Below, one piece after another: positions 55,037 through 64,000 of a stretch of DNA of 64,000 nt. Origin of the DNA: Sinomonas sp. ASV486. GTDB lineage: Bacteria; Actinomycetota; Actinomycetes; Actinomycetales; Micrococcaceae. Both the position numbers and the translations under genes were made by a program. The stretch lies in the NCBI RefSeq assembly GCF_030908215.1, contig NZ_JAVFJK010000007.1, forward strand, positions 158,106 to 222,105, in the 5' to 3' direction. How positions within the stretch are numbered: the stretch's first letter is position 1; every line of letters begins with the position of its first letter. The notes under the pieces are model-generated. The model searched no databases, had not been told where the DNA came from, and saw only the letters and a program-made list of their open reading frames with translations.

Positions 55037-55810
55037 CGTCGTGCGTTGTACGTGATGGCCGATGCCGTGGCCTTCTCGATTCAGAAGCCCGTGCTCGGCG
55101 TCACCGAGATTGCGCAGAAGATCGGGCTTCACAAGAGCACCGTCTCGCGCATCCTCACAGGCCTCGCGGACGCGGGGTACGTACAGCGTGACGAGGCCAC
55201 CGGACGGTACCGGCTGGGCCTCGGCCTCCTCGCCCTGTCGGGCCCACTCCTGGCTGACTCGACGTGCGGCGTGCCGCCCTGCCGTATCTCGAGGAGCTCA
55301 CGGAGAAGACAGGGGAGACCAGCGCGCTGGCCGTTTGGAACGGGGAGGAGGCGATCGTCGTCGAACAGGTCCCGAGCCCCCACCAGGTCAAGCACACGGC
55401 GTCCATCGGCACGCGGTACACCAAGTTCGCTTCGTCGTCGGTGCGGGTCTTCCTCGCGGGGCTGCCTGCTGAGACTGCCCGCGAGCTGCTCGCGTCGGGC
55501 GCTGTGGTCATGCCGGGGGCGCGCGACGGCGGCCCCTCGGCCGCCGATGCGAAGCTCGCCTCGGTGGAGCTCTCCTCGGTGGCGGCCGAGGGCATTGCGG
55601 TCAACGACGGGGCAACGACCCCCCGAGGAGTTCGGCGTATCGGCCCCGGTGTGGGACTACCGAGGGCGCATGGTGGGCTGTGTGACGGCGTCGGCCCCCG
55701 GATCGCGGGCCCAGGGTGAGGTCGCCAAGCAGCTGGCCGTCGCCGTCGTCGAGAGTGCTGCCCGCGTGTCCGCCCGTCTCGGATACGGAGCCAAGCGCGC
55801 CGAAGCCTGA
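55007..55810 (+). pseudogene. IclR family regulator, broken by two compensating frameshifts
   Basis: HTH part in frame 1 (RRALYVMADAVAF, GVTEIAQKIGLHKSTVSRIL) runs to about 55,260. The effector domain then continues in another frame (YLEELTEKTGETSALAVWNG; VKHTASIGTRYTKFASSS) to about 55,620, after which the first frame resumes (PPEEFGVSAPVWDYRG). Comparison with the intact paralogues puts a 1-base loss near 55,259 and a 1-base gain in the C6 run at 55,619-55,624. Net length change is zero. Either a pseudogene or local sequence error. The start is also unclear (TTG 55,007, within a hairpin). Confidence 0.8.
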
Positions 55811-55837
55811 CGTCCCGGGATCACTCATCTGTGGGCG

Positions 55838-55920
55838 CGGGGTCGGGTCACCAGGCGCGGGGGTCGGGTTGCGCGAGGTCCTGGTGATCTGAGCACTCAG
55901 GGCGAGTGGGCGGCCCTGAG
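55838..55920. repeat. Degenerate 21-bp repeats plus small hairpin
   Basis: GTC/GTG cores at 55,842, 55,863 and 55,884, 21 bp apart, precede an 8-bp stem CTCAGGGC/GCCCTGAG (55,896-55,920). They form the left edge of the 442-bp gap that also holds the 12-unit array. Confidence 0.5.
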
Positions 55921-55950
55921 GGAACGCCCCAACCTCGTTCGGAATCGGGT

Positions 55951-56195
55951 GGGGTGATCTCGGCATCACAGGGGATGACCTCGCGCTCACCCGGGGTGAT
56001 CTGGGGATCAGAGGGGGTGACTTCGCGCTCACCCGGGGTGATCTGGGGATCAGAGGGGGTGACTTCGCGCTCACCCGGGGTGATCTGGGGATCAGAGGGG
56101 GTGACTTCGCGCTCGTACGGGGTGACTTCGCGCTCCAATGGGGTGATCTCGCGCTCCCATGGGGTGATCTCGCGGTCAGGCGGGGTGATCTCGGC
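55951..56195. repeat. Array of twelve 21-bp repeats (GGGGTGATCT/GGGGTGACTTCG)
   Basis: GTGA cores (one ATGA) at 55,954 then every 21 bp to 56,185, with no phase error in twelve units. Units 3-8 alternate between two types, giving a 42-bp higher-order repeat. It lies between the broken iclR and the convergent gntR2, whose stop codon is at 56,253. Confidence 0.92.
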
Positions 56196-56252
56196 GGAAG
56201 TGGTGGCGGGGTGGGGGGTAGCCGGGTGGCTGGGTGGCCGCCTCTGCGTTTC

Positions 56253-56978
56253 CTAGAGGGCCTTGCGGATCGTCGCCTCGAAGCTCGTGACGTGCTCGAG
56301 GGCCATGCGGCCCGCGTCCTCGGCCCGGCCGTCGGCGATGGTCCGCAGCATCTCGGCATGCTCCTGGATGTGCCCCGCGACGGAGGGCACCTTGTCCAGG
56401 ACGAGGCACCAGATGCGCGTGGCGAGGTTGTCGTAGCGGATGAGGGCGTCGGTGAGGTGCGGGTTGCCGGCCGCGGCGTAGATAAGCCGGTGCACCGTGA
56501 TGTCGTATCGCATGAGCTCGCGCTGGTCGATCGGCTCGGCGAGCGCCTCGATAGCGTCAGCCGTCTCGCGCAGCCGTTCCCGCATCGCGGGGGAGGCGTC
56601 CCGCGCCGCGCGGCGCGCTGCGAGCGGTTCGAGCTGCTCGCGGATCTCCGACACGTCGGCGAGCTCGGTGATGTCGACAGCGGTCGCGAACGTCCCGCGC
56701 CGGGGGTAGGAGACCACGAGGTGGTCCACCTCGAGCCGCTTGAGCGCCTCGCGCACAGGGGTGCGCCCTACGCCGAGCTCTGCGGCGAGCGTGGTGTCAT
56801 TGATCGGGGCGCCGGGCTTGATCTCGAGCATGATGAGCCGGTCCCGGAGTGTGAGGTACGCCTGCTCGGCGAGGGAGACGGACGACGCCGCCTGCTCGCC
56901 GTTTGCAGTCGGCTCGGCCAGCGCGTCGCGCGGCTCGCCGGGAGCTGGGGCCTCTGATGCTACGGCGGTGCTTGTCAT
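56253..56978 (-). CDS. GntR family regulator with FCD domain (GntR2)
   Basis: 241 residues. GntR winged HTH (AEQAYLTLRDRLIMLEIKPGA; LGVGRTPVREALKRLE) and helical FCD domain (RYDITVHRLIYAA, HIQEHAEMLRTI) with the His residues typical of metal-binding FCD proteins. A ~35-residue flexible N-terminus precedes the HTH. AAGGAG precedes ATG 56,978. It is divergent from glyA-soxBDAG with an AACTAATATATCAGTT operator between them, which suits a local regulator of sarcosine and C1 use. Confidence 0.92.
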   Translation of the reverse strand: MTSTAVASEAPAPGEPRDALAEPTANGEQAASSVSLAEQAYLTLRDRLIMLEIKPGAPINDTTLAAELGVGRTPVREALKRLEVDHLVVSYPRRGTFATAVDITELADVSEIREQLEPLAARRAARDASPAMRERLRETADAIEALAEPIDQRELMRYDITVHRLIYAAAGNPHLTDALIRYDNLATRIWCLVLDKVPSVAGHIQEHAEMLRTIADGRAEDAGRMALEHVTSFEATIRKAL

Positions 56979-57041
56979 GCCGGGGGCTCCTTCCGGGAGG
57001 GGTTGACCGCGGTGTGATGCTCACCATAGTATCTGGTCTAG

Positions 57042-57057
57042 AACTAATATATCAGTT
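57042..57057. promoter_or_regulatory. TGATATATCA-type operator between gntR2 and glyA
   Basis: AACTAATATATCAGTT, a 16-bp dyad with one mismatch, placed between the minus-strand -10 TACTAT of gntR2 (57,026-57,031 complement) and glyA. It extends the core seen at 32,388, 36,764 and 44,684 to ACTGATATATCAGT. Confidence 0.7.
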
Positions 57058-57116
57058 GATGATTAGTTAGATATCAAGCCAGACAACGCGCTGGATGCCA
57101 GTCCCAAGGAGGCACC

Positions 57117-58433
57117 ATGGAGAACCTTCTCGATCTCCCGCTCGCGAGCGCCGACCCAGAGGTCGCCGCCGCCATCGATGCCGAGCTCGCCCGCCAGCAG
57201 GGCACGCTCGAGATGATCGCGTCGGAGAACTTCGCGCCGGCCGCGGTCATGGAGGCGCAGGGCTCGGTCCTGACCAACAAGTACGCCGAGGGCTACCCTG
57301 GACGCCGCTACTACGGCGGCTGCGAGCACGTCGACGTGATCGAGCAGCTGGCCATCGACCGGGCCAAGTCGCTCTTCGGCGCCGGGTTCGCGAACGTCCA
57401 GCCGCACTCGGGTGCGCAGGCCAATGCCGCCGCGATGCATGCCCTCATCCAGCCCGGCGACACGATCATGGGCCTCGACCTGGCACATGGCGGGCACCTC
57501 ACGCACGGGATGAAGCTCAACTTCTCCGGCAAGCTCTACAAGGTCGTCCCGTACCAGGTCTCTGAGACGGACCACCGGATCGACATGGCGCAGGTAGAGA
57601 AGCTCGCGGACGAGCACCGGCCGCAGCTCATGATCGCCGGCTGGTCCGCGTACTCGCGCCAGCTCGACTTCGCGGAGTTCCGCCGCATCGCCGACAAAGT
57701 CGGCGCCTACCTGCTTGTGGACATGAGCCACTTCGCGGGCCTCGTGGCCGCGGCCCTGCACCCCAACCCGGTCCCGCATGCCCACGTGACCACGACGACC
57801 ACGCACAAGACCCTCGGCGGTCCGCGCGGCGGCATCATCCTCACCAACGACCCCGCGCTGGCGAAGAAAATCAACTCGGCGGTGTTCCCGGGCCAGCAGG
57901 GCGGCCCGCTCGAGCACGTGATCGCCGGCAAGGCCGTCGCGTTCAAGTTCGCCGCGACCGAGGAGTTCAAGGACCGCCAGGCGCGCACGCTCGAGGGCGC
58001 CCGCATCCTGGCCGAGCGGCTCCTGCAGGACGACCTTGCGGCCGCGGGGATCGGCGTCGTCAACGGCGGCACCGATGTGCACCTGGTGCTCGTGGACCTG
58101 CGCCACTCCGAGCTCGACGGCCAGCAGGGCGAGGACCGCCTGCACCGGATCGGCATCACGGTCAACCGCAACGCCGTCCCGTTCGACCCGCGCCCGCCGA
58201 TGGTCTCCTCTGGCCTGCGGATCGGCACGCCGGCCCTGGCCACCCGCGGATTCGGTGCCGCCGAGTTCACCGAGGTCGCGGACATCATCGCCGCAGCCCT
58301 CAAGCCCGAGTTCGACGACGAGCTGGCCGCCTCGCTGCGTTCGCGCGTGGCCGTCCTCGCCGACAAGCACCCCCTCTACCCCAACCTCACCCCGGCCAGC
58401 GCCGGGGCCGATCACGAGAACGGAGCCCAGTGA
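57117..58433 (+). CDS. glyA: Serine hydroxymethyltransferase
   Basis: 438 residues. PLP enzyme with the Schiff-base lysine in [14 protein letters not shown] (about residue 230), the early [26 protein letters not shown] and the C-terminal [16 protein letters not shown]. It joins glycine with 5,10-methylene-THF to serine, exactly the products of sarcosine oxidation. AGGAGG is 7 nt before the ATG. Its stop overlaps the soxB start. This is likely a pathway-specific copy; a housekeeping glyA elsewhere is expected but not visible. Confidence 0.95.
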   Translation: MENLLDLPLASADPEVAAAIDAELARQQGTLEMIASENFAPAAVMEAQGSVLTNKYAEGYPGRRYYGGCEHVDVIEQLAIDRAKSLFGAGFANVQPHSGAQANAAAMHALIQPGDTIMGLDLAHGGHLTHGMKLNFSGKLYKVVPYQVSETDHRIDMAQVEKLADEHRPQLMIAGWSAYSRQLDFAEFRRIADKVGAYLLVDMSHFAGLVAAALHPNPVPHAHVTTTTTHKTLGGPRGGIILTNDPALAKKINSAVFPGQQGGPLEHVIAGKAVAFKFAATEEFKDRQARTLEGARILAERLLQDDLAAAGIGVVNGGTDVHLVLVDLRHSELDGQQGEDRLHRIGITVNRNAVPFDPRPPMVSSGLRIGTPALATRGFGAAEFTEVADIIAAALKPEFDDELAASLRSRVAVLADKHPLYPNLTPASAGADHENGAQ

Positions 58434-59650
58434 TGGCGGATCTGCTGCCCGAACACCCGGACTTCCTCTGGCACAACCCGGACCCCAAGCCCTCGTATGA
58501 CGCGGTCATCGTGGGCGGCGGCGGCCACGGTCTCGCCACGGCGTACTACCTCGCCAAGAACCACGGGATGACCAACATCGCGGTCCTCGAGCGCGGCTGG
58601 CTCGCCGGCGGCAACATGGCCCGCAACACGACGATCATCCGCTCGAACTACCTGTGGGACGAATCGGCGGCGATCTACGAGCACTCCCTCAAGCTCTGGG
58701 AGCAGCTCCCCGAGGAGCTCGAGTACGACTTCCTGTTCAGCCAGCGCGGCGTCATGAACCTCGCGCACACGCTCCAGGACGTGCGCGAGTCCGTCCGCCG
58801 CGTGGGCGCGAACAAGCTCAACGGCGTGGATGCCGAGTGGCTCGATGCCGACCAGGTCAAGGAACTCTGCCCGATCATCAACGTCAGCGAGGACATCCGC
58901 TACCCGGTCCTCGGTGCCACGTACCAGCCGCGCGCCGGCATCGCGAAGCACGACCACGTCGCGTGGGCCTTCGCCCGCAAGGCGGACGAGCTCGGCGTCG
59001 ACATCATCCAGAACTGCGAGGTCACGGGCTTCGTCAAGGACGGCAACCGTGTGGTCGGCGTCCAGACGAACCGGGGCACGATCGCCACGGGCAAGGTCGC
59101 CCTCTGCGCGGCGGGCCACTCGAGCGTGCTGGCCAAGCTCGCCGGCTTCGACCTCCCCATCCAGTCGCACCCCCTCCAGGCGCTCGTCTCCGAGCTCCAT
59201 CACAAGGTGCACCCCACGGTCGTCATGTCCAACCACGTCCACGTGTACGTCTCCCAGGCGCACAAGGGCGAGCTCGTCATGGGCGCGGGCATCGACTCCT
59301 ACAACGGCTACGGCCAGCGCGGGGCGTTCCACGTCATCGAGGAGCAGATGGCAGCCGCCGTCGAGCTCTTCCCGATCTTCGCCCGGGCGCACCTCCTGCG
59401 CACGTGGGGCGGCATCGTCGACGTGACGCTCGATGCGTCCCCGATCGTCGGCAAGGCCCCGGTCGAGGGCATGTACGTCAACTGCGGCTGGGGCACGGGA
59501 GGCTTCAAGGGCACCCCGGGCGCTGGCTGGAGCATGGCGCACACCATCGCCACGGACGAGGCCCACGCCCTCAACGCACCCTTCGCCCTCGAGCGCTTCG
59601 AGACCGGCGCCCTCATCGACGAGCACGGCGCCGCCGCCGTGGCCCACTGA
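58433..59650 (+). CDS. soxB: Sarcosine oxidase, beta subunit
   Basis: 405 residues. FAD site [33 protein letters not shown] and the [17 protein letters not shown] segment with the His that binds FMN covalently in heterotetrameric sarcosine oxidases; C-terminal [14 protein letters not shown]. With alpha, gamma and delta it oxidises sarcosine to glycine, peroxide and methylene-THF. Its ATG shares bases with the glyA stop (TGATG); a GTG one codon earlier is possible. Confidence 0.95.
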   Translation: MADLLPEHPDFLWHNPDPKPSYDAVIVGGGGHGLATAYYLAKNHGMTNIAVLERGWLAGGNMARNTTIIRSNYLWDESAAIYEHSLKLWEQLPEELEYDFLFSQRGVMNLAHTLQDVRESVRRVGANKLNGVDAEWLDADQVKELCPIINVSEDIRYPVLGATYQPRAGIAKHDHVAWAFARKADELGVDIIQNCEVTGFVKDGNRVVGVQTNRGTIATGKVALCAAGHSSVLAKLAGFDLPIQSHPLQALVSELHHKVHPTVVMSNHVHVYVSQAHKGELVMGAGIDSYNGYGQRGAFHVIEEQMAAAVELFPIFARAHLLRTWGGIVDVTLDASPIVGKAPVEGMYVNCGWGTGGFKGTPGAGWSMAHTIATDEAHALNAPFALERFETGALIDEHGAAAVAH

Positions 59651-59687
59651 GCCGCAGGCTCAGGTAAGCACAGAAAGGAGCCAGAGC

Positions 59688-59990
59688 ATGCTTCTCATCA
59701 CCTGCCCGAACTGCGGCCCGCGCGACGAGACCGAGTTCCACTACGGCGGCCAGGCCCACGTGGCCTACCCCGAGAACCCCGCCGAGCTGACCGACACCGA
59801 ATGGTCGAGGTACCTCTTCTACCGCGAGAACCCCAAGGGCACCTTCGCCGAGCGCTGGGTCCACACCGCGGGCTGCCGCAAGTGGTTCAATGCCCTGCGC
59901 GACACCGTGACCTACGAGTTCAAGTCCGTCTACACCGGCGCAGCCCCCGCAGCAGCGCCAGCCTCAACCCCGACAGGAGGCCAGAAGTGA
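59688..59990 (+). CDS. soxD: Sarcosine oxidase, delta subunit
   Basis: 100 residues with a zinc site CPNCG plus His and Cys further on ([21 protein letters not shown]), the hallmark of SoxD. The Ala/Pro-rich C-terminus is variable. AAAGGAG lies before ATG 59,688; the longer frame 5' is a shadow of soxB. Its stop overlaps soxA (GTGA). Confidence 0.93.
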   Translation: MLLITCPNCGPRDETEFHYGGQAHVAYPENPAELTDTEWSRYLFYRENPKGTFAERWVHTAGCRKWFNALRDTVTYEFKSVYTGAAPAAAPASTPTGGQK

Positions 59991-62962
59991 GCCACCCGAC
60001 CCAGTCGTTCCGCCTCCCCGCCGAGAAGGCGGCGGCCGCGCGGATCTCGCGCGACGCCGTCGTGCGCTTCACCGTGGACGGCACCGAGTACGAAGGCCTC
60101 GCGGGCGACACGGTCGCCTCGGCGCTCCTCGCCAACGGCGTGGCCGAGGCCGGGCCGTCCATGTACCTTCGCCGCCCGCGCGGCATCCTCGCCGCAGGCG
60201 TCGAGGAGCCCAACGCCCTCCTCACGGTCAAGGACCGGGGAGCCGGCGGCGTCGACGAGACGATGCTCCCTGCCACGATCGTCGAGCTCACGGACGGGCT
60301 TGAGGCCACGTACCTGTCGGGGCTCGGCACTCTCGATCCGCGTACCGATACCGCCGTCTACGACAAGAAGCACGTCCACGCCGACGTCCTCGTCATCGGC
60401 GCAGGGCCGTCCGGCCTCTCCGCAGCCCGCGAGGCCGCCAGGACCGGCGCTCGCGTCATCCTCATCGACGACCAGCCCGAGCTGGGCGGCTCGCTGCTCT
60501 CTGCTCCGTCGGAAACGGTCGACGGCGTCCCCGCACCCGAGTGGATCGCCGCGGCTGCCGCCGAGCTCGCCGCAGCGGACGAGGTCACGGTCCTGACCCG
60601 CACGAACGCGTTCGGCTCCTACGACTCGAACTACGTCGTCGCGCTCGAGTCCCGGACCGACCACCTCGGCACGGCGAAGGCCCGCGAACTGGACGCCCAG
60701 GGCGTCTCGCGCCAGCGGCTGTGGCACATCCGTGCCGGACAGGTGGTCCTTGCGACCGGCGCCCACGAGCGTCCGATCGTGTTCGCGGACAACGACCGCC
60801 CGGGCATCATGCTCGCCTCCGCGGCCCGCACCTACCTCAACCGGTACGGCGTTCGCCCCGGCTCCGCCGCCGTCGTGTTCACCACGAATGACTCGGCGTA
60901 CGCCACCGCGACGGACCTCGTCGCTGCGGGCGTCCCCGTAGCCGCCGTCGTCGATGCGCGGCCTACGAAGACGGCCGTGGCCCTCGCGGCCGAGTCGGCC
61001 GGTCTCCGCGTCATCTCCGGCTCCGCGGTCGTCTCGACCGAGGCGAGCGCAGCGGAAGGCGACAGCAGCGGCCGGGTGAGCGGCGTCGTCGTGCGCGGAC
61101 TCGATGCGGCTGGCAACCTGAGCGGCGCCTCCGAGCGCCTCGAGGCTGACCTCTTGGCCGTCTCGGGCGGCTGGAGCCCGCTCGTGCACCTGTTCAGCCA
61201 GCGCCAGGGCAAGCTGCGTTGGGACGAGGAGCTGGCCGGGTTCGTGCCCGCCACGACCGTCGAGGCCCAGCAGGTCGTGGGTGCGGCGCGGGGCTCCTAC
61301 GAGCTCGCCGACGCCCTCGCCGAGGGCTCCCACGCGGGCGCCGTCGCGGCGTTCAACGCGGGCTTCGTGACCGAGGCCGGCGAGCACGCCTCAAGCCTCC
61401 CCTCACACCCCGCCACCGCCTCGGCCCCGACCCGCCAGGTCTGGCTCGTCCCGGGGGAGACCGGAGGCCCCGCCGACTGGAACACCCACTTCGTGGACTT
61501 CCAGCGCGACCAGACGGTCCACGACGTGCTCCGTGCGACCGGCTCGGGCATGCGCTCGGTCGAGCACATCAAGCGGTACACCTCGATTTCCACCGCGAAC
61601 GATCAGGGCAAGACGTCCGGAGTGAACGCGATCGGCGTCATCGCTGCCGCGCTGAAGGGCGAGGGGTCTGCTGCCCCCGGCATCGGCGAGATCGGCACGA
61701 CGACGTTCCGCGCACCCTACGCGCCGGTCGCCTTCGCGGCGATGGCCGGGCGCAAGCGCGGCGAGCTGTTCGACCCAGAGCGGATCAGCTCGGTCCACCC
61801 GTGGCACGTCGCCCAGGGCGCGAAGTTCGAGTTCGTGGGCCAGTGGCTGCGTCCGTGGTACTTCCCGCAGGGCGAGGAGACCATGGACGAGGCCGTGCTG
61901 CGCGAGTGCGCCGCCGTGCGCGAGTCCGTGGGCTTCATGGACGCCACGACCCTCGGCAAGATCGAGATCTGGGGCGCGGACGCGGGCGAGTTCCTCAACC
62001 GCATCTACACGAACGCGTTCAAGAAGCTCGCCCCGGGCATGGGCCGCTACGGCGTCATGTGCGGCCCGGACGGCATGATCTTCGACGACGGCGTGACCCT
62101 GCGCCTGGACGCGGACCGCTACTTCATGACCACTACGACCGGCGGGGCCGCGAAGGTCCTCGACTGGCTCGAGGAGTGGCACCAGACGGAGTGGCCCGAG
62201 CTCGACGCGAACTTCACCTCCGTCACCGAGCAGTGGACCACCGTGGCGGTGGTCGGCCCGAAGTCCCGCGAGGTTATCTCGAAGGTCGCCCCGGAGCTGG
62301 ACGTGGACAACGACGCCTTCCCGTTCATGGCGTGGCGCGACACGACCCTCGCCTCCGGCATCCCGGCCCGCGTGTGCCGCATTTCGTTCTCCGGTGAGCT
62401 CGCCTACGAGATCAACGTGGCCACCTGGTACGGGCTGCAGGTCTGGGAGGACGTCGCCGAGGCCGGAGCGGAGTTCAACATCACCCCGTACGGCACCGAG
62501 ACCATGCACGTGCTGCGCGCCGAGAAGGGATACCCGATCGTCGGCCAGGACACTGACGGCACCATCACCCCGCAGGACGCGGGCATGGAGTGGATCGTGT
62601 CCAAGGCGAAGGACTTCGTGGGCAAGCGCTCGTACTCCCGCGAGGACACAGCCCGCACCGACCGCAAGCACCTCATCTCGCTCACGCCCGTGGATCCGTC
62701 CTTCCGCCTCCCGGAGGGCACGCAGGTCATCGAGCAGGGCGTCTCCACGGACTCCTCCAACGGCCCCGTGCCGATGCAGGGATTCGTCACGTCGAGCTAC
62801 CACTCGGCGGCGCTGGGGCGCTCGTTCGCCCTGGCCCTCATCAAGAACGGCCGCAACCGCATCGGCGAGGTCCTCACCGCCGTGGCCGGGGACCGGCTCG
62901 TTGACGTCACGGTCGGGGAGACCGTCCTGTTTGATCCTGAAGGGAAGCGCCGTGATGGCTGA
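59987..62962 (+). CDS. soxA: Sarcosine oxidase, alpha subunit
   Basis: 991 residues. N-terminal 2Fe-2S-like fold without the cysteines ([17 protein letters not shown]), a dinucleotide-binding domain ([21 protein letters not shown] near 135, [12 protein letters not shown]-like GAHERPIVF), then from about 600 the folate-binding aminomethyltransferase domain ([42 protein letters not shown]). It forms the channel that hands formaldehyde to THF. GTG start with CAGGAGG; overlaps soxD by 4 bp and soxG by 8 bp. Confidence 0.95.
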   Translation: MSHPTQSFRLPAEKAAAARISRDAVVRFTVDGTEYEGLAGDTVASALLANGVAEAGPSMYLRRPRGILAAGVEEPNALLTVKDRGAGGVDETMLPATIVELTDGLEATYLSGLGTLDPRTDTAVYDKKHVHADVLVIGAGPSGLSAAREAARTGARVILIDDQPELGGSLLSAPSETVDGVPAPEWIAAAAAELAAADEVTVLTRTNAFGSYDSNYVVALESRTDHLGTAKARELDAQGVSRQRLWHIRAGQVVLATGAHERPIVFADNDRPGIMLASAARTYLNRYGVRPGSAAVVFTTNDSAYATATDLVAAGVPVAAVVDARPTKTAVALAAESAGLRVISGSAVVSTEASAAEGDSSGRVSGVVVRGLDAAGNLSGASERLEADLLAVSGGWSPLVHLFSQRQGKLRWDEELAGFVPATTVEAQQVVGAARGSYELADALAEGSHAGAVAAFNAGFVTEAGEHASSLPSHPATASAPTRQVWLVPGETGGPADWNTHFVDFQRDQTVHDVLRATGSGMRSVEHIKRYTSISTANDQGKTSGVNAIGVIAAALKGEGSAAPGIGEIGTTTFRAPYAPVAFAAMAGRKRGELFDPERISSVHPWHVAQGAKFEFVGQWLRPWYFPQGEETMDEAVLRECAAVRESVGFMDATTLGKIEIWGADAGEFLNRIYTNAFKKLAPGMGRYGVMCGPDGMIFDDGVTLRLDADRYFMTTTTGGAAKVLDWLEEWHQTEWPELDANFTSVTEQWTTVAVVGPKSREVISKVAPELDVDNDAFPFMAWRDTTLASGIPARVCRISFSGELAYEINVATWYGLQVWEDVAEAGAEFNITPYGTETMHVLRAEKGYPIVGQDTDGTITPQDAGMEWIVSKAKDFVGKRSYSREDTARTDRKHLISLTPVDPSFRLPEGTQVIEQGVSTDSSNGPVPMQGFVTSSYHSAALGRSFALALIKNGRNRIGEVLTAVAGDRLVDVTVGETVLFDPEGKRRDG

Positions 62963-63674
62963 GACGACTGTTGTGACACCGCTTGCATCCACCCACGCCC
63001 CCCTCGCGGGCCCCGGGGCGCCCGGCCTGCGCCGCAGCCCCGCGGCGCAGCTCGCCGACGCTTTCGCCGCCGCGACCGCTGCCACCGCCGCTGACGCCGC
63101 GCGTGCCGTGGCGGTGCGCGAGGTGCCCTTCCTTCCCCAGCTCGGCCTGCGGGCCGTGGCCGGCTCGGCAGGTGCCGCTGCACTCGAGTCCGCGCTTGGC
63201 GTGTCCCTGCCCTCCGGGCATGGGAACACCACGTCCGGCGCCGAGTTCACGGTCCTGTGGATCGGGCCGGATGAGTTCCTTGCCGTGGGCACTGCGGGCG
63301 CCGACGCGTCGTCGTCCGACCGCGGCCCGTCCGAGGCCGCACGGTTGAGCGCGGCGCTCGGCGAGGTGGGCGCGCGGACCCCGGGTGCCGTCGTCGACCT
63401 CTCCGCGAACCGGACGACGTTCGAGCTGACCGGCCCAAGCGCCCGGGCAGTGCTCGAGAAGGGCGTTTCGTTCGACCTGCACCCGCGCCACTTCGCCGTG
63501 GGCCAGGCCATCGCGACCGTTCTGGACCACGTCCCCGTGCTCGTGTGGAAGACGGGGGAGGACGCCTACCGGATCCTGCCCCGGGCGTCCTTCGCGGACC
63601 ACGTGGGCCGGTGGCTCATCGACGCGATGCGCGAATTCGCGGTTCGCGAGCTGACGGCGCCGGGCGCGCGGTGA
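62955..63674 (+). CDS. soxG: Sarcosine oxidase, gamma subunit
   Basis: 239 residues, SoxG family: [54 protein letters not shown] (given in parts) and [23 protein letters not shown]. The Ala-rich N-terminus (about 60 residues) is longer than needed. It starts inside the soxA 3' end (8-bp overlap) and is followed after 4 bp by purU copy 2. Confidence 0.93.
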   Translation: MAETTVVTPLASTHAPLAGPGAPGLRRSPAAQLADAFAAATAATAADAARAVAVREVPFLPQLGLRAVAGSAGAAALESALGVSLPSGHGNTTSGAEFTVLWIGPDEFLAVGTAGADASSSDRGPSEAARLSAALGEVGARTPGAVVDLSANRTTFELTGPSARAVLEKGVSFDLHPRHFAVGQAIATVLDHVPVLVWKTGEDAYRILPRASFADHVGRWLIDAMREFAVRELTAPGAR

Positions 63675-63678
63675 CGGC

Positions 63679-64000
63679 ATGACGACTGAATACGTCCTGA
63701 CGCTCGACTGCGCCGAGGGACCCGGGATCGTGTTCGCGGTCTCAGGATTCCTCGCGGAGCACGGGTGCGACATCGTGGACATCAAGCAGTTCGGGGACCG
63801 GCGCGCGGGGCACTTCTACATGCGGGTGCACTTCGAGGCCCCCGCCGGCGACGCCGCGGCGCTCGGCTCGCAGGCCCTCTCGGATGCCGACGACGACATC
63901 GATCGCCTCCGCGCCGACTTCGCCCCGGTCGGAGCGAAGTTCGGCATGGCGTGGCAGCTGCGTCCCGCGGGGGAGAAGACCCGCGTGCTGCTCATGGTCT
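63679..64000 (+). CDS. purU: Formyltetrahydrofolate deformylase (copy 2), cut by window end
   Basis: First 107 residues only: the ACT domain (YVLTLDCAEGPGIVFAVSGF, DIVDIKQFGDRRAGHFYMRVHF) and the start of the formyltransferase domain (KTRVLLMV). It is distinct in sequence from copy 1 at 35,796. It lies 4 bp after soxG, completing glyA-soxBDAG-purU, a common arrangement where PurU drains formyl-THF made by sarcosine oxidation. Confidence 0.93.
   Translation, partial: MTTEYVLTLDCAEGPGIVFAVSGFLAEHGCDIVDIKQFGDRRAGHFYMRVHFEAPAGDAAALGSQALSDADDDIDRLRADFAPVGAKFGMAWQLRPAGEKTRVLLMV

Noticed and set aside
55951-56195. CRISPR array
   Set aside because: Unit is 21 bp with variable bases inside each unit; there is no long invariant repeat with unique ~30-bp spacers and no cas genes.
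57010-57116. Glycine riboswitch before glyA-sox
   Set aside because: The leader is short and AT-rich with an operator palindrome; no tandem aptamer-like helices were recognised.
61403-63511. 702-codon antisense frame over soxA/soxG
   Set aside because: Shadow of the sox genes, which have strong motifs and overlapping starts.

Overview
High-GC actinobacterial chromosome segment, most like the Micrococcaceae (Arthrobacter/Sinomonas group). The grounds are a dimethylglycine oxidase that I recall as close to the Arthrobacter globiformis enzyme, a mycothiol-type formaldehyde dehydrogenase, a pcrA-sucC-sucD neighbourhood and many leaderless genes. The genus is inferred; no search was run.

Layout. 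1-23,240 is ordinary chromosome: a membrane protein with an HTH regulator, an MsbA-like ABC exporter, a NUDIX hydrolase, two tandem phosphoesterases, tRNA-Arg(CCU), membrane proteins, an inositol-phosphatase-family enzyme, a DUF892-like ferritin-fold protein, a DUF222/HNH protein divergent from pcrA with a LexA-type box between them, sucCD, an FMO-like oxidoreductase, a TPR-like/LuxR regulator, a zinc alcohol dehydrogenase and a deaminase. 23,240-64,000 is a continuous catabolic island for methylated amines.

The island. Creatinine enters (NCS1 permease) and is converted by creatininase and creatinase to sarcosine. Choline is taken up (ProV, a double-domain ProW, ProX) and oxidised by BetA and BetB to glycine betaine. 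A three-component Rieske system (reductase, oxygenase, ferredoxin) probably demethylates betaine to dimethylglycine. Dimethylglycine oxidase makes sarcosine, and sarcosine oxidase SoxBDAG makes glycine, which GlyA joins to C1 units as serine. The formaldehyde and C1-folate released have three apparent sinks: mycothiol-dependent MscR with an adjacent MBL hydrolase, the ribulose-monophosphate pair HPS/PHI, and two PurU formyl-THF deformylases.

Regulation can be read from the DNA. A 17-bp palindrome GTTGC-N7-GCAAY lies at four promoters (MHS transporter, creatinase, betaine oxygenase operon, choline operon) and fits the island's IclR proteins. A second palindrome around TGATATATCA lies at purU-dmg, mscR, glyA-sox/gntR and the other gntR, and fits the two GntR/FCD proteins as a one-carbon regulon. 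A fourth IclR gene is broken by two compensating frameshifts.

The most unusual feature is a family of intergenic tandem repeats with core GGGGTGAC or its complement, spaced at 21 bp (two helical turns), at gene 3' ends. There are arrays of 9 and 4 units in opposite orientation around a perfect 17-bp hairpin (42.4-42.8 kb), 12 units at 55.95 kb, and short degenerate copies elsewhere. Two poly-G/C tracts (1-88 and 26,501-26,622) look like sequencing or assembly artefacts.
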